The translations under genes were made by a program, and so were the position numbers. Positions 1-7,529 of a stretch of 12,103 bases of DNA are shown here, piece by piece. Within the stretch, counting starts at the first letter, position 1; each line of letters begins with the position of its first letter. The stretch comes from Nitrospirota bacterium (GTDB taxonomy: Bacteria; Nitrospirota; Nitrospiria; Nitrospirales; Nitrospiraceae): NCBI GenBank assembly GCA_005877535.1, contig VBOM01000018.1, positions 1 through 12,103 of the forward strand. Reading direction: 5' to 3'. The notes under the pieces were generated by a model. It was given only the letters and a program-made list of their open reading frames with translations. It was not told the origin of the DNA and ran no database searches.

Positions 1-879
1 ATTCTGAAGCGAGATCGTGGACTGGGCGTTCTTTCTCAGAATGGTCAGTTGAAGGGTAGGTTGGTCTCCAGAAGGTCGGAAGGAGTGCCAAAAGTCTCCG
101 AGATTGTAAATCTGATGTTGGTCGACTGTGGTAATAATGTCGCAATTCTGGAAGCCTCCGACGGCGGCTAGACCTCCCGGCTCGACATTGAGAGCCAGGA
201 CACCGTGGTCTCCTTCCAACCCGAAACTGGCCATGATGCTCGCGGTGATAGTGACTGGCGTGAATCCGAGGTCTGGACGGAGGACCGACCCGCGAACGAT
301 CATCGATTGAATATGGGGGTATATGGTATCCATCGAAATAGCATAGCTAATGGCTTGAGCGGACGGGGCGATGGCCACGTTGATGCCGATCACATGACCG
401 GACAGATCGGCGAGCGGGCCTCCGCTATTGCCCGGGTTGATGGCCGCATCGGTTTGGATCAGGCCGTAGAGTGTTTCGCCATCCGGGGTGAGCACCGAGC
501 GATCTACCGCGCTGACGACACCCACCGTGACTGTAGAGCCTCCCTTGAGGGCGAGGGGGTTGCCGATTGCGACGACCGACTCGCCGATTTCAAGCACTGG
601 AGAAGGGCTTAGTGCGGCGGGAACCAGGTCTGTCGCCGTGATCTTGACGAGGGCTAGGTCAAGCAGGAAGTCACGGGCGACGACACGGCCTGGGGTGAGT
701 CGCCCGGTTGAGAGCCCCACCACTAGGCTCTTGATTCCCGCCACGAGGTGATTGTTCGTCAGGATGTATCCGCTCTCGTCGATAATGACGCCGGATCCCG
801 AGCCCGATTGGGCTTGCGTGGGAGCTGCCGGCATGCCGCGCGTGAGAATGGTGACGACAGAGGGACGTACTTTCGCCAC
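1..879 (-). CDS. HtrA/DegQ-like trypsin-type serine protease (S1C), 3' end cut by the window, start unclear
   Basis: The minus frame is open from 978 to the window edge and encodes a chymotrypsin-fold HtrA protease followed by a PDZ domain. All three catalytic residues are visible: His in TNNHLVAG (codon 748-750), Asp in LLDLALVKI (658-660) and Ser in NPGNSGGPL (424-426). The PDZ-like part (about 1-270) contains GVLALNVEPGG and a DIITTVD strand. HtrA proteins normally degrade or refold misfolded envelope proteins. The start is a problem: upstream of the protease domain the frame contains no ATG or TTG, and the first canonical start is a GTG at 879 without a Shine-Dalgarno site, so no signal peptide is encoded in frame. 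An ATG at 982 in the neighbouring frame begins a basic-then-hydrophobic peptide but stops after 15 codons. The terminator of the sigma gene lies over the same bases. The enzyme family is secure; the 5' end may be frameshifted or truncated. Coordinates use the GTG. Confidence 0.85.
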   Translation of the reverse strand, partial: MAKVRPSVVTILTRGMPAAPTQAQSGSGSGVIIDESGYILTNNHLVAGIKSLVVGLSTGRLTPGRVVARDFLLDLALVKITATDLVPAALSPSPVLEIGESVVAIGNPLALKGGSTVTVGVVSAVDRSVLTPDGETLYGLIQTDAAINPGNSGGPLADLSGHVIGINVAIAPSAQAISYAISMDTIYPHIQSMIVRGSVLRPDLGFTPVTITASIMASFGLEGDHGVLALNVEPGGLAAVGGFQNCDIITTVDQHQIYNLGDFWHSFRPSGDQPTLQLTILRKNAQSTISLQN

Positions 880-943
880 GACCGCGGGGACCGACAGGGA
901 TTTTTCGTGGGAGGGAACCGATCCGATCGGTGGTTCAGCAGGG

Positions 944-969
944 AAAAAGGGCGAGGACGATCCTCGCCC
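944..969 (-). terminator. intrinsic terminator of the sigma factor gene
   Basis: Read on the minus strand, GGGCGAGGA (969-961), a TCG loop and TCCTCGCCC (957-949) form a perfect 9-bp GC-rich stem, followed at once by five T (948-944). It starts 25 nt after the sigma factor stop codon. It also overlaps the bases where an upstream start of the following HtrA gene would have to lie, which makes simple read-through translation of that gene less likely. Confidence 0.85.
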
Positions 970-993
970 CTTTCTGCTTCATGCGTCTGCGGC

Positions 994-2250
994 TTACTGG
1001 ATGGCGGCGAACATTTCCTTAATCTCGGGTGTCTTCAGCTTCTTGAGCGCTTTCGCTTCAATCTGCCGAATCCGTTCTCTCGTCACAGAGAGGCTTTGTC
1101 CCACCTGTTCCAGCGTGCAGGCCTGGTCGTGGCCGATACCGAAGCGCAGCCGGATGACGGTTTGCTCTCGGGGTGTGAGCGTGCCGAGGATACGTTCAAG
1201 CTGGTGCGACATTTCCGTCCGGTGCACATGGGCATCGGGTGGGACGGCTTGCAGGTCAGGGAGCAGTTCCCCGAATTCCGTACTTCCGTCACCCACCGGC
1301 TTCTCCAGAGCGACCGGCTCTTGAAAGGCCTGTACGGTTTCGTGCAGTCGCTCCGGTCTCATTCGTAGCACCTGGGCCACTTCTTCGAGTCGAGCTGGAC
1401 GACCCAACTGTTGCCCCAGTCGTCTGGTCACGCGGAGTATGCGGTGCGAGGCTTCAGTCTGGTGAACCGGAATGCGAATGGTCCGCGATTGATCCGCCAG
1501 CGCGCGCGTGATGCCTTGACGGATCCACCAGGTTGCATAGGTGCTGAACTTGAACCCTTTGCGGTATTGATAGCGCTCGGCCGCTTTCATCAACCCAATA
1601 TTCCCTTCTTGCACGAGATCCAACAAAGTCAGGCCTCGGCCCGTGTAATGTTTCGCGACATCCACAACAAGCCGTAGGTTGCAGCGCACCAATTCGTCCT
1701 TTGCCCGTTCGAGCACGATCCGAGCGGAGCGGAGGGCGGCTAACCATTCCTTAAGCTGCTTGGCGATGGCAGCCGGAAGTTTGTGCTGCCCCGTTCCCTG
1801 CTTGATCATCTCGGTGAGACTCTGCTCGGCTTTATCGATCGCGGTAGCTGAGAGTCCGCTCAAACCTCTGACCACCTGGAGTGTGCGGTGCGCCTCGAGC
1901 ACGGAGTCCGAACCCTTGAGCCTCGGGAAGACTCGTATGGCGTGGCGTAAGGCATTCCGAATGGTGCTCGTTCCATAATCGATCTTCTTCGCGAGTTCGA
2001 CCTCTTCTTCTCTGGTCAATAGGGCGCGTTCACCGAAGGAGCGAAAATAGAGTGACTCCAACATGAATGGGCCGCCGCCCACGGTGGTATGAGTCACCGC
2101 CTTCGTCGGTTCCTCGGGTTGTTCCTCTTCTGATGTATCTCGGCCGATCACATCCAAGAGGTCGCTTGCCTCGGGATCGTCTGCATCAACGTCCTTTACA
2201 ATCGTGACAAGCTCTTCCGGATCAGGGGTTGGGAATAAATTCTCTTTCAT
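994..2250 (-). CDS. RNA polymerase sigma-70 factor, RpoD/RpoS (group 1/2) type
   Basis: This 418-residue protein directs RNA polymerase core to -10/-35 promoters. Domains in order: an acidic N-terminus (1-60) without a recognisable region 1.1; region 1.2 (about 68-90, ESLYFRSFGERALLTREEE); a roughly 90-residue helical insert before region 2 (91-182), like the non-conserved region of primary sigmas; region 2 (183-262) with NLRLVVDVAKHYTGRGL, DLVQEGNIGLMKA and the FSTYATWWIRQGI melting and -10 motifs; region 3 (263-340); region 4 (349-406) ending in the -35 helix SVTRERIRQIEAKALKKL. The ATG at 2250 is preferred over the one at 2373 because AGGAGG (2260-2265) sits 9 nt upstream of it. At 418 residues it is shorter than a typical RpoD (about 600) and nearer to RpoS-like alternative factors. 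It lies downstream of nfeD-slipin and upstream of HtrA on the same strand. Whether it is the housekeeping or a stress factor cannot be decided here, so no symbol is given. Confidence 0.95.
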   Translation of the reverse strand: MKENLFPTPDPEELVTIVKDVDADDPEASDLLDVIGRDTSEEEQPEEPTKAVTHTTVGGGPFMLESLYFRSFGERALLTREEEVELAKKIDYGTSTIRNALRHAIRVFPRLKGSDSVLEAHRTLQVVRGLSGLSATAIDKAEQSLTEMIKQGTGQHKLPAAIAKQLKEWLAALRSARIVLERAKDELVRCNLRLVVDVAKHYTGRGLTLLDLVQEGNIGLMKAAERYQYRKGFKFSTYATWWIRQGITRALADQSRTIRIPVHQTEASHRILRVTRRLGQQLGRPARLEEVAQVLRMRPERLHETVQAFQEPVALEKPVGDGSTEFGELLPDLQAVPPDAHVHRTEMSHQLERILGTLTPREQTVIRLRFGIGHDQACTLEQVGQSLSVTRERIRQIEAKALKKLKTPEIKEMFAAIQ

Positions 2251-2560
2251 GTCGTCACCCCTCCTCTGACTAACTGATGTCTTACTCCGCATGGTCGTGA
2301 CTTCAACAGCCTTCCGTTCTTTCGTCCTATACAATGAGAGACAGCTATCCGCAAAACGATTCATTCTGGGCACTGTGCTGCTCTGTTGTCTCTGTACGCA
2401 GCAAATCCTATGCTGGATTGTTCATAAGAACGGCAGATCGCGATCCTATGGAAAAGGCAGCACTATTAGAGTGTTTTAATGAGCAAGTCTGCGAGGAGGT
2501 GAGGCAACATTGCTGCAAGTGTGTAGGGGTGGCTATGGGGCACAAGCCCAATTGCCACAT
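2251..2560 (-). other. 310-nt spacer between slipin and sigma factor genes
   Basis: I see no convincing gene here on either strand. Minus-strand reading: just after the slipin stop there is an imperfect hairpin (outer arms GTGGC 2558-2554 and GCCAC 2533-2529, inner arms GGGC/GCCC with a TTGT loop) without a T tract. Further down come a weak promoter candidate (2326-2354) and the sigma factor ribosome-binding site AGGAGG (2260-2265). Plus-strand open frames across this stretch are cysteine-rich and run into the antisense of the slipin gene, so they look spurious. Confidence 0.5.
2326..2354 (-). promoter_or_regulatory. possible sigma-70 promoter of the sigma factor gene (weak)
   Basis: On the minus strand TTGCGG (2354-2349), a 17-nt spacer and TATAGG (2331-2326) lie about 76 nt upstream of the chosen ATG. 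Only three of six -35 bases and four of six -10 bases match consensus. Spacing and position are right, but the match is weak enough to occur by chance. Confidence 0.25.
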
Positions 2561-3331
2561 CTACTTCTGGGTCAGCCCTTTTAGAAAGGGGGCGATCGTA
2601 TCGATGGGAATGGGGAAAATCGTAGTGGAATTTTTCCCCGCCGCGATTTCGACGAGCGTCTGGAGATAGCGCAGTTGCAATGCGGCGGGATTCCGACCGA
2701 TCACGTCGGCCGCATCGGCGAGGCGTTGGGAGGCTTCGAACTCGCCTTGAGCGTGAATGACCTTCGCGCGACGTTCGCGCTCCGCTTCCGCTTGACGCGC
2801 GATGGCCCGTTGCATCTCCTGCGGCAGGTCTACATTCTTGACTTCCACGGCGGTGACTTTGACGCCCCACGGTTCCGTCTGTTGATCGATGATCCGCTGG
2901 AGATCGGCATTGATCTGATCCCGTTTCGAGAGAAGGTCGTCGAGCTGGCTTTGTCCCAGCACACTACGGAGTGTGGTCTGAGACATCATGGATGTGGCGT
3001 GCAGGTAATCTTCGACTTGGATGATCGCGCGCTCCTGGTCCACCACACGGAAGTAGATAACGGCGTTTACCTTGACGGTGACGTTGTCTTTCGTAATGAC
3101 ATCCTGGGGCGGTACGTCCATTGCCACGGTACGCAGACTGACGCGGACCAATCGATCGATGAAAGGCACGATGATGACGAGTCCAGGACCGTTGCCGCCA
3201 TAGAGGCCTCTCGCAATGCGACCGAGCCGAAAAATCACGCCTCGTTCGTATTCGCGGAGGACATTGAAGGTCAGCTTGATAACTATGAGCACAAGGATGG
3301 CGAACAGCAGGAGGCCGACAGGAATAAACAT
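2561..3331 (-). CDS. slipin: SPFH/stomatin/prohibitin-family membrane protein
   Basis: This 256-residue integral membrane scaffold has an N-terminal hydrophobic segment (about 4-22) followed by an SPFH/band-7 domain (about 23-200) with the family hallmarks [47 protein letters not shown] and [26 protein letters not shown]. The charged, helical stretch at about 170-205 is the usual oligomerisation region. Slipins form large ring-like assemblies at the membrane and are genetically paired with NfeD proteases, which in archaea cleave stomatin-type partners near the C-terminus; this one retains a hydrophobic C-terminal tail ([13 protein letters not shown]). The ATG at 3331 lies 5 nt after the NfeD stop codon, with a GAGAGG ribosome-binding site inside the end of nfeD, so the two are very likely co-transcribed and translationally coupled. 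Longer upstream readings of the frame lie within nfeD and are not supported. Confidence 0.95.
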   Translation of the reverse strand: MFIPVGLLLFAILVLIVIKLTFNVLREYERGVIFRLGRIARGLYGGNGPGLVIIVPFIDRLVRVSLRTVAMDVPPQDVITKDNVTVKVNAVIYFRVVDQERAIIQVEDYLHATSMMSQTTLRSVLGQSQLDDLLSKRDQINADLQRIIDQQTEPWGVKVTAVEVKNVDLPQEMQRAIARQAEAERERRAKVIHAQGEFEASQRLADAADVIGRNPAALQLRYLQTLVEIAAGKNSTTIFPIPIDTIAPFLKGLTQK

Positions 3332-3336
3332 TATGA

Positions 3337-4671
3337 TTAGGCCTCTCTTTTTTGGAGCACAGGTTTGACGAAGAGCGTGAGCCCTTCCACGCGCGTGACT
3401 TCGGCCTGATCCCCTGGTTGCAGCGGCCGTTCGCTGACAGCCTCCCACAATTCACCGTGGATCGCGAGCTGTCCCTGCGGGGCTAGCACCGTCTTCGCTA
3501 CACCGATCGATCCGACCATCCCCTCGCTGCCTGTCATGGGTTGCCGATGCATGGCTCGTACTGCCATCCCGACGATGAACATCGTAGCAATCGCGGCGAA
3601 CGCCACCACTGGCACGATCATGCTCCACGAGAGTTGAAGAAACTCCGCATCCGTTTTGATGAGCATGAGTGAGCCAAGAATCATCGAGGTCACGCCGCCG
3701 ATGGCCAAGAGGCCGTAACTCGTGACAGTGGCTTCTAGAATGAAGAACACAATGCCCAGGACTACCAGCAGAACGCCGGCATAGTTCACCGGCAACGATT
3801 GCAGGGAATAGAAAGCGAGTATGAGGCTGATTGCTCCGACGATTCCCGGTAGGATCGATCCAGGATTGTAGAGCTCAGCCATGATGCCGATGGTGCCGAT
3901 CGTCATAAGCAGGTAGGCGATGTTCGGATCGCTCAACGCCTTGAGCAGTTCGAGCCGAAGGCCCATCGGGAATTCACGAACAGCGACGCCTGCCGTTCGC
4001 AGCACCGTGGGGCCGGTTTGGAGCAGCACTGTGCGGCCGTCTAATTGCTTCAGCAGCATCGTCACATCCTCTACCACGAGATCGATGATTTTCAGTTTCA
4101 AGGCTTCTCGTTCGGTGACGGAGACGCTCTTGCGCACCGCATCTTCCGCCCAGGCGACGTTCCGTCCCCGTTGCTCAGCGATCGATTTGATGTAGGCCAC
4201 GGAATCGTTCTCGACCTTTTCCTTTAGTGTCTTGTCCATCTCGCCACCGCCCATCGCGACCGGATGCGCGGCGCCGATATTCGTCCCCGGTGTCATGACG
4301 GCAACATGGGCCGCCAGCGTGATGAAGACCCCAGCCGAAGCGGCCCGCCCGCCAGAGGGCGACACGTAGACGACCACGGGAAATGTGGCCGCGGTGATGT
4401 CCTTGATGATCAGGCGCATCGAGGTGTCTAGGCCGCCCGGCGTGTCTAGCTTGATGACCAAGGCGCGGGCTCCCAAAGTGTGGGCTTCAGACAGGGCATC
4501 ATGTAGATACTCTGCGGCAACCGGGTTAATAACCCCTTCATAGGTCGCAACGACTACGGGCCCCTCTGAAGCAGGTGCTTCTGCGTGGCCTGGAACTACG
4601 CACAGGGTCACTGCTACGGCGGTGATTGCGGCGAGGTGGTGGGAGAGATGTTGGAAGACAGGTCCACGCAT
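3337..4671 (-). CDS. nfeD: NfeD-family membrane serine protease (ClpP-class, long form)
   Basis: This 444-residue protein is a full-length NfeD (NfeD1b type). A signal peptide (about 1-32, ending GHAEA) is followed by a ClpP-like protease domain (about 38-205). It contains LDTPGG and [11 protein letters not shown], with Ser112 as probable nucleophile, and [13 protein letters not shown], where Lys162 matches the catalytic lysine of the archaeal Ser-Lys dyad homologue PH1510. About four to five membrane segments follow (roughly 250-371), then a C-terminal soluble OB-fold NfeD domain (about 383-440, [18 protein letters not shown] to [14 protein letters not shown]). Both dyad residues are present, so it is probably active. 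The ATG at 4671 is preceded by GGAG at 6-nt spacing and by a near-consensus promoter about 45 nt upstream. It is the first gene of an nfeD-slipin operon and probably handles membrane protein quality control with its slipin partner. Confidence 0.95.
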   Translation of the reverse strand: MRGPVFQHLSHHLAAITAVAVTLCVVPGHAEAPASEGPVVVATYEGVINPVAAEYLHDALSEAHTLGARALVIKLDTPGGLDTSMRLIIKDITAATFPVVVYVSPSGGRAASAGVFITLAAHVAVMTPGTNIGAAHPVAMGGGEMDKTLKEKVENDSVAYIKSIAEQRGRNVAWAEDAVRKSVSVTEREALKLKIIDLVVEDVTMLLKQLDGRTVLLQTGPTVLRTAGVAVREFPMGLRLELLKALSDPNIAYLLMTIGTIGIMAELYNPGSILPGIVGAISLILAFYSLQSLPVNYAGVLLVVLGIVFFILEATVTSYGLLAIGGVTSMILGSLMLIKTDAEFLQLSWSMIVPVVAFAAIATMFIVGMAVRAMHRQPMTGSEGMVGSIGVAKTVLAPQGQLAIHGELWEAVSERPLQPGDQAEVTRVEGLTLFVKPVLQKREA

Positions 4672-4723
4672 TTAACACTCCATGCGCGGGAAGCAGCCAA
4701 GCTGCAACGGTGTGTGCACGGGG

Positions 4724-4752
4724 ATCATACGGTCCACTCTACAGGCTGTCAA
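4724..4752 (-). promoter_or_regulatory. near-consensus sigma-70 promoter for nfeD-slipin
   Basis: On the minus strand TTGACA (4752-4747), exactly 17 nt, then TATGAT (4729-4724). The -35 is a perfect match and the -10 differs from consensus at one base. Transcription would start near 4717, leaving a 5' leader of about 45 nt before the nfeD ATG. This is the strongest promoter I can see in the window. Confidence 0.8.
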
Positions 4753-4800
4753 GGAACGAGCACAGAGGCTATTCATTCAAACAGTGCATGGGTTCTGTCA

Positions 4801-4825
4801 TCTGGCCTGAGCCAGCCAGACTCAG
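4801..4825 (+). promoter_or_regulatory. overlapping alternative hairpins upstream of trmI
   Basis: Within 25 nt there are mutually exclusive pairings: CTGGC (4802-4806) with GCCAG (4811-4815), TCTGGC (4801-4806) with GCCAGA (4815-4820), and CTGAG (4807-4811) with CTCAG (4821-4825). They lie about 50-70 nt ahead of a short leader reading frame. The stems are short (5-6 bp), so a regulatory role is speculative. Confidence 0.2.
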
Positions 4826-4873
4826 TGGATGTGCGTATCGAAAGAGCGTTCAATCAGTTGCCCAAGGAGACAC

Positions 4874-4942
4874 ATGGCTGAGGTCAAGCAAGCCGTCATC
4901 GTGGTCGTTTGTCATGTTGAAAACCCGGCACAGCACTTCTAG
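4874..4942 (+). CDS. possible 22-residue leader peptide upstream of trmI
   Basis: An ATG at 4874 with a good ribosome-binding site (AAGGAG, 4864-4869, 4-nt spacing) opens a 22-codon frame beginning MAEVKQAVIVVVCHV and ending with TAG at 4940-4942, 12 nt before the trmI ATG. The trmI start itself has only a weak purine stretch (GAG) ahead of it, so translation of this small frame could deliver ribosomes to trmI. I do not recognise the peptide. It could also be chance. Confidence 0.3.
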   Translation: MAEVKQAVIVVVCHVENPAQHF

Positions 4943-4954
4943 AATGAGACCCCG

Positions 4955-5809
4955 ATGTCACATTTTCAATCAGGCGAGCGTATCCATCTGGTCGACAAGA
5001 AAGGGCGACATTATGCCCTGACCCTGAAGGCCGGAGATCTCTACCAACTGAGCGGTCACAAAATCGCCCACGACGACTTCATCGGAAAGCCTGATGGTTC
5101 TCTAGTCACGCTCTCTGGAAACAAGACGATGTTGGCGCTCAGGCCCACGTTCGGTGACTATGTACTGAAAATGCCGCGAGGCGCGCAGGTGTTGTATCCG
5201 AAGGATCTTGCGCTCATACCGATGTGGGCGGATGTCTATCCTGGCGCGCGCGTGTTCGAAGCGGGGACCGGCTCCGGGGCTTTGACGATGGCCCTCTTGC
5301 GCGCCGTAGGGCAGCGTGGTTTAGTGGTGACCTACGAAGCCCGTGAGGATTTCGCGCGAACGGCGACGACGAACATTGAACGGTACATGGGTCCGGTACC
5401 GAATCTCATCTCGCTTCGTCGGAACGTGTACGAGGGGATCAGTCTGCTCGACGATGGTGTGCCCTTCGATCGTCTCGTCCTCGATCTTCCGGAACCCTGG
5501 CAGGTGGTGTCGCATGCAGCACAGGTGCTTCGTTCCGGCGGCATGTATTTGAGCTTTGTCCCCACCGTCCCTCAAGTGGTCCAGACGGTTGAGGCCCTTG
5601 ACCGAACGATGGTCTTTGGTATGGTCGAAACATTTGAAACGCTGTTGAGGACCTGGTCGATTCAGGGACGCAGCGTACGGCCGGATCACCGTATGGTCGC
5701 CCATTCAGGCTTCATTACGGTGGCTAGGAAAATCGAATCTGGTTTGTGGCCATCAGCCCAAGCTGTTGAGTCTATCTGTGAGGGCATTGATGCTCACGAA
5801 GAGCGATGA
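4955..5809 (+). CDS. trmI: tRNA (adenine(58)-N1)-methyltransferase TrmI
   Basis: This 284-residue SAM-dependent methyltransferase makes m1A58 in the T-loop of tRNAs and normally acts as a homotetramer. An N-terminal beta-domain (about 1-75) precedes a Rossmann methyltransferase domain. The SAM-binding motif I is FEAGTGSGALT (101-111), an acidic residue for the SAM ribose is Glu128 in TYEARE, and motif IV is LDLPEPW (176-182), whose Asp177 matches the catalytic aspartate of the family. The C-terminal RPDHRMVAHSGFITVAR is typical of TrmI. The ATG at 4955 is the first possible start after an in-frame stop at 4940. The length matches bacterial and archaeal TrmI. The SDR gene follows after 12 nt, so they are probably co-transcribed. 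Confidence 0.95.
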   Translation: MSHFQSGERIHLVDKKGRHYALTLKAGDLYQLSGHKIAHDDFIGKPDGSLVTLSGNKTMLALRPTFGDYVLKMPRGAQVLYPKDLALIPMWADVYPGARVFEAGTGSGALTMALLRAVGQRGLVVTYEAREDFARTATTNIERYMGPVPNLISLRRNVYEGISLLDDGVPFDRLVLDLPEPWQVVSHAAQVLRSGGMYLSFVPTVPQVVQTVEALDRTMVFGMVETFETLLRTWSIQGRSVRPDHRMVAHSGFITVARKIESGLWPSAQAVESICEGIDAHEER

Positions 5810-5821
5810 GGATCCCACGCG

Positions 5822-6577
5822 ATGAATCGGTTGAGGGGGAAGGTCGCGGTCATCACAGGAGGCAACGCGGGTATCGGTGAAGCAATCGCGAAAGCCTTTG
5901 CGCGGGAAGGGGCATCGGTCGTGATCACGGGAAGACGGCAAGAGCAGCTGGACCGGGTCGTGAGCGACATTGTGAAGGAGCATGCTAAGGCTTTTGCCGT
6001 TGCCGGATCGGTCACAGATGAACCCCATGTCCAGGAGACGGTACGCAGGACTGTGCAGCAGTTCGGGCGGCTCGATATCCTCGTCAACAATGCCGGAGTA
6101 GGGGACTTTGGGAAGTGCCTGCATGAGATCGATGATGCGACCTGGGCGCAGGTCATCGACGTCAACCTGACCGGGGTGTTCCGTATGACTCGAGCCGTCC
6201 TGCCGCAGATGTTGAAACAGGAGAAGGGAGCGATCGTCAATATCTCCTCCATTGCGAGCTTGGTTGGGATTCCCACATTGCCGGCTTATGCCGCCTCCAA
6301 GGGGGGCCTCGATGCCTTGACCAGAGCGCTCGCGATCGACTATGCCAAGGAGGGCATTCGCTGTAACGTCGTGAATCCAGGGCTCATCGATACGCCGATG
6401 GCTGCTCCGCTGATGAGCAACCCAGAACAACTGGACCCCATTCTCTCGCACTATCCTATCCGCAGAGCCGGGAAACCAGAAGAGGTGGCCAGTATGGTTC
6501 TCTATCTGGCCTCCGATGAGGCAGCCTGGGTCACGGGTGGGACTTTTCCTATTGATGGAGGGATGACTATCTCGTGA
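5822..6577 (+). CDS. short-chain dehydrogenase/reductase (FabG-like classical SDR)
   Basis: This 251-residue protein is a complete classical SDR: a TGGNAGIG cofactor loop (12-19), NNAG (89-92), Asn115 in DVNLTG, catalytic Ser143 in NISSIAS, Tyr156 and Lys160 in the YAASK motif, and PG near 195. GRR at 37-39 after the second beta-strand suggests preference for NADP(H). It is 12 nt downstream of trmI, with a TGAGGA ribosome-binding site overlapping the trmI end. The natural substrate cannot be read from the sequence: FabG-type 3-oxoacyl-ACP reductases and sugar or secondary-alcohol dehydrogenases share these features. Nothing in the shikimate pathway needs an SDR, so the neighbourhood does not settle its role. 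Confidence 0.93.
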   Translation: MNRLRGKVAVITGGNAGIGEAIAKAFAREGASVVITGRRQEQLDRVVSDIVKEHAKAFAVAGSVTDEPHVQETVRRTVQQFGRLDILVNNAGVGDFGKCLHEIDDATWAQVIDVNLTGVFRMTRAVLPQMLKQEKGAIVNISSIASLVGIPTLPAYAASKGGLDALTRALAIDYAKEGIRCNVVNPGLIDTPMAAPLMSNPEQLDPILSHYPIRRAGKPEEVASMVLYLASDEAAWVTGGTFPIDGGMTIS

Positions 6578-6651
6578 GCAGGCGTCCCCTGCGGATGGGG
6601 AAGGTCACCGTCGCGGCCATGGGTGCCTGTCATTCGGCCCAAAGAGGAAGC

Positions 6652-6667
6652 AGAAGTCGCGACTTCT
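6652..6667. repeat. 16-bp perfect palindrome just upstream of aroE
   Basis: AGAAGTCGCGACTTCT equals its own reverse complement. It ends 7 nt before the aroE ATG. In mRNA it can fold into a 6-bp hairpin with a CGCG loop; as DNA it could be an operator for a dimeric regulator. The only purine-rich ribosome-binding-like sequence, AGAGGA (6643-6648), lies on its far side. Confidence 0.55.
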
Positions 6668-6674
6668 CGAACCC

Positions 6675-7529
6675 ATGGATATCAATGCACATACCCAGTT
6701 CTGCGGTGTAATCGGCAACCCCGTCGAGCATTCGCTCTCACCTGCGATTCACAATGCCGCATTTCAGAAACTCAAGCTGAACTTCGTGTATCTGGCGTTC
6801 CGCGTGGAAGCGATCGGCGAAGCGATGAAGGGTCTTCGCGCCCTGGGAAACTTTCGCGGCGCTAGCGTGACCATCCCCCACAAAATGGCGGCCGTTCCGT
6901 TTCTTGACTCTGTCGAGCCGACCGCACATCATATCGGCGCGATCAATACCGTTGTGGCTACTGGCGGGACCCTCGCAGGTTATAACACCGATGCGACCGG
7001 CGCCTTGCGCGCTCTTCGTGAGGGTGGTGTTGCCTTGAAAGGACAGCAGGTAGTCATGCTCGGGTCCGGAGGCGCCGCGCGCGCGATTGCCTTCGCGCTT
7101 GGGACAGAGGCTGGAATTGACCGGTTGACCATACTCGGAATCGATGACCAGGAACGTGCAGCCTTGGTCCGAGATCTCCGGTTAAAGACAGGGATAACCG
7201 TACAGGAATCGCCTCTCGATGAGGGTACGTTGCAAAAGGTTCTGCCAGATACTCATGTGCTAATCCATTGCACACCGATGGGTATGTCGCCAAAAGTACA
7301 GGAGACCTCTGTGCCTGCGACGTTGCTCCATGCGGGATTAACGGTCATGGATATCGTCTACAACCCTCGTGACACCCGATTGCTGAAGGATGCCAAGGCG
7401 GCAGGTTGTCACACGATTCCCGGGCTCGAGATGTTCCTTCATCAAGCCGCGGCGCAGTTCGAGCTCTGGACCAATCAGGCTGCTCCAGCCGACGTCATGC
7501 GCGCCGTCCTGGAAACCCGATTCTCATGA
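6675..7529 (+). CDS. aroE: shikimate dehydrogenase (NADP+)
   Basis: The 284-residue enzyme reduces 3-dehydroshikimate to shikimate with NADPH, the fourth step towards chorismate. The substrate domain has the GNPVEHSLSP shikimate-binding motif (14-23), catalytic Lys70 in VTIPHK and Asp106 in GYNTDATG. The NADP domain has the glycine-rich loop LGSGGAARA (about 129-137) and CTPMGM. The C-terminal GLEMFLHQAAAQFELW is typical of AroE. The ATG at 6675 is the only canonical start in the frame after the SDR gene ends; no Shine-Dalgarno sequence lies at normal spacing. The 97-nt gap before it contains a small hairpin (TCCCC 6585-6589 with GGGGA 6597-6601) and the 16-bp palindrome. The stop codon overlaps the aroK start (ATGA), so aroE and aroK are translationally coupled. 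Confidence 0.96.
   Translation: MDINAHTQFCGVIGNPVEHSLSPAIHNAAFQKLKLNFVYLAFRVEAIGEAMKGLRALGNFRGASVTIPHKMAAVPFLDSVEPTAHHIGAINTVVATGGTLAGYNTDATGALRALREGGVALKGQQVVMLGSGGAARAIAFALGTEAGIDRLTILGIDDQERAALVRDLRLKTGITVQESPLDEGTLQKVLPDTHVLIHCTPMGMSPKVQETSVPATLLHAGLTVMDIVYNPRDTRLLKDAKAAGCHTIPGLEMFLHQAAAQFELWTNQAAPADVMRAVLETRFS

Noticed and set aside
2529..2558. Hairpin directly after the slipin stop as an intrinsic terminator
   Set aside because: The stem is interrupted by a 4/4 internal loop and no T tract follows, so it is mentioned only in the spacer description.
2291..2669. Plus-strand open frames of 62 and 111 codons between the sigma and slipin genes
   Set aside because: They are Cys-rich with no recognisable motif, lack a convincing ribosome-binding site, and the longer one runs antisense into the slipin gene.
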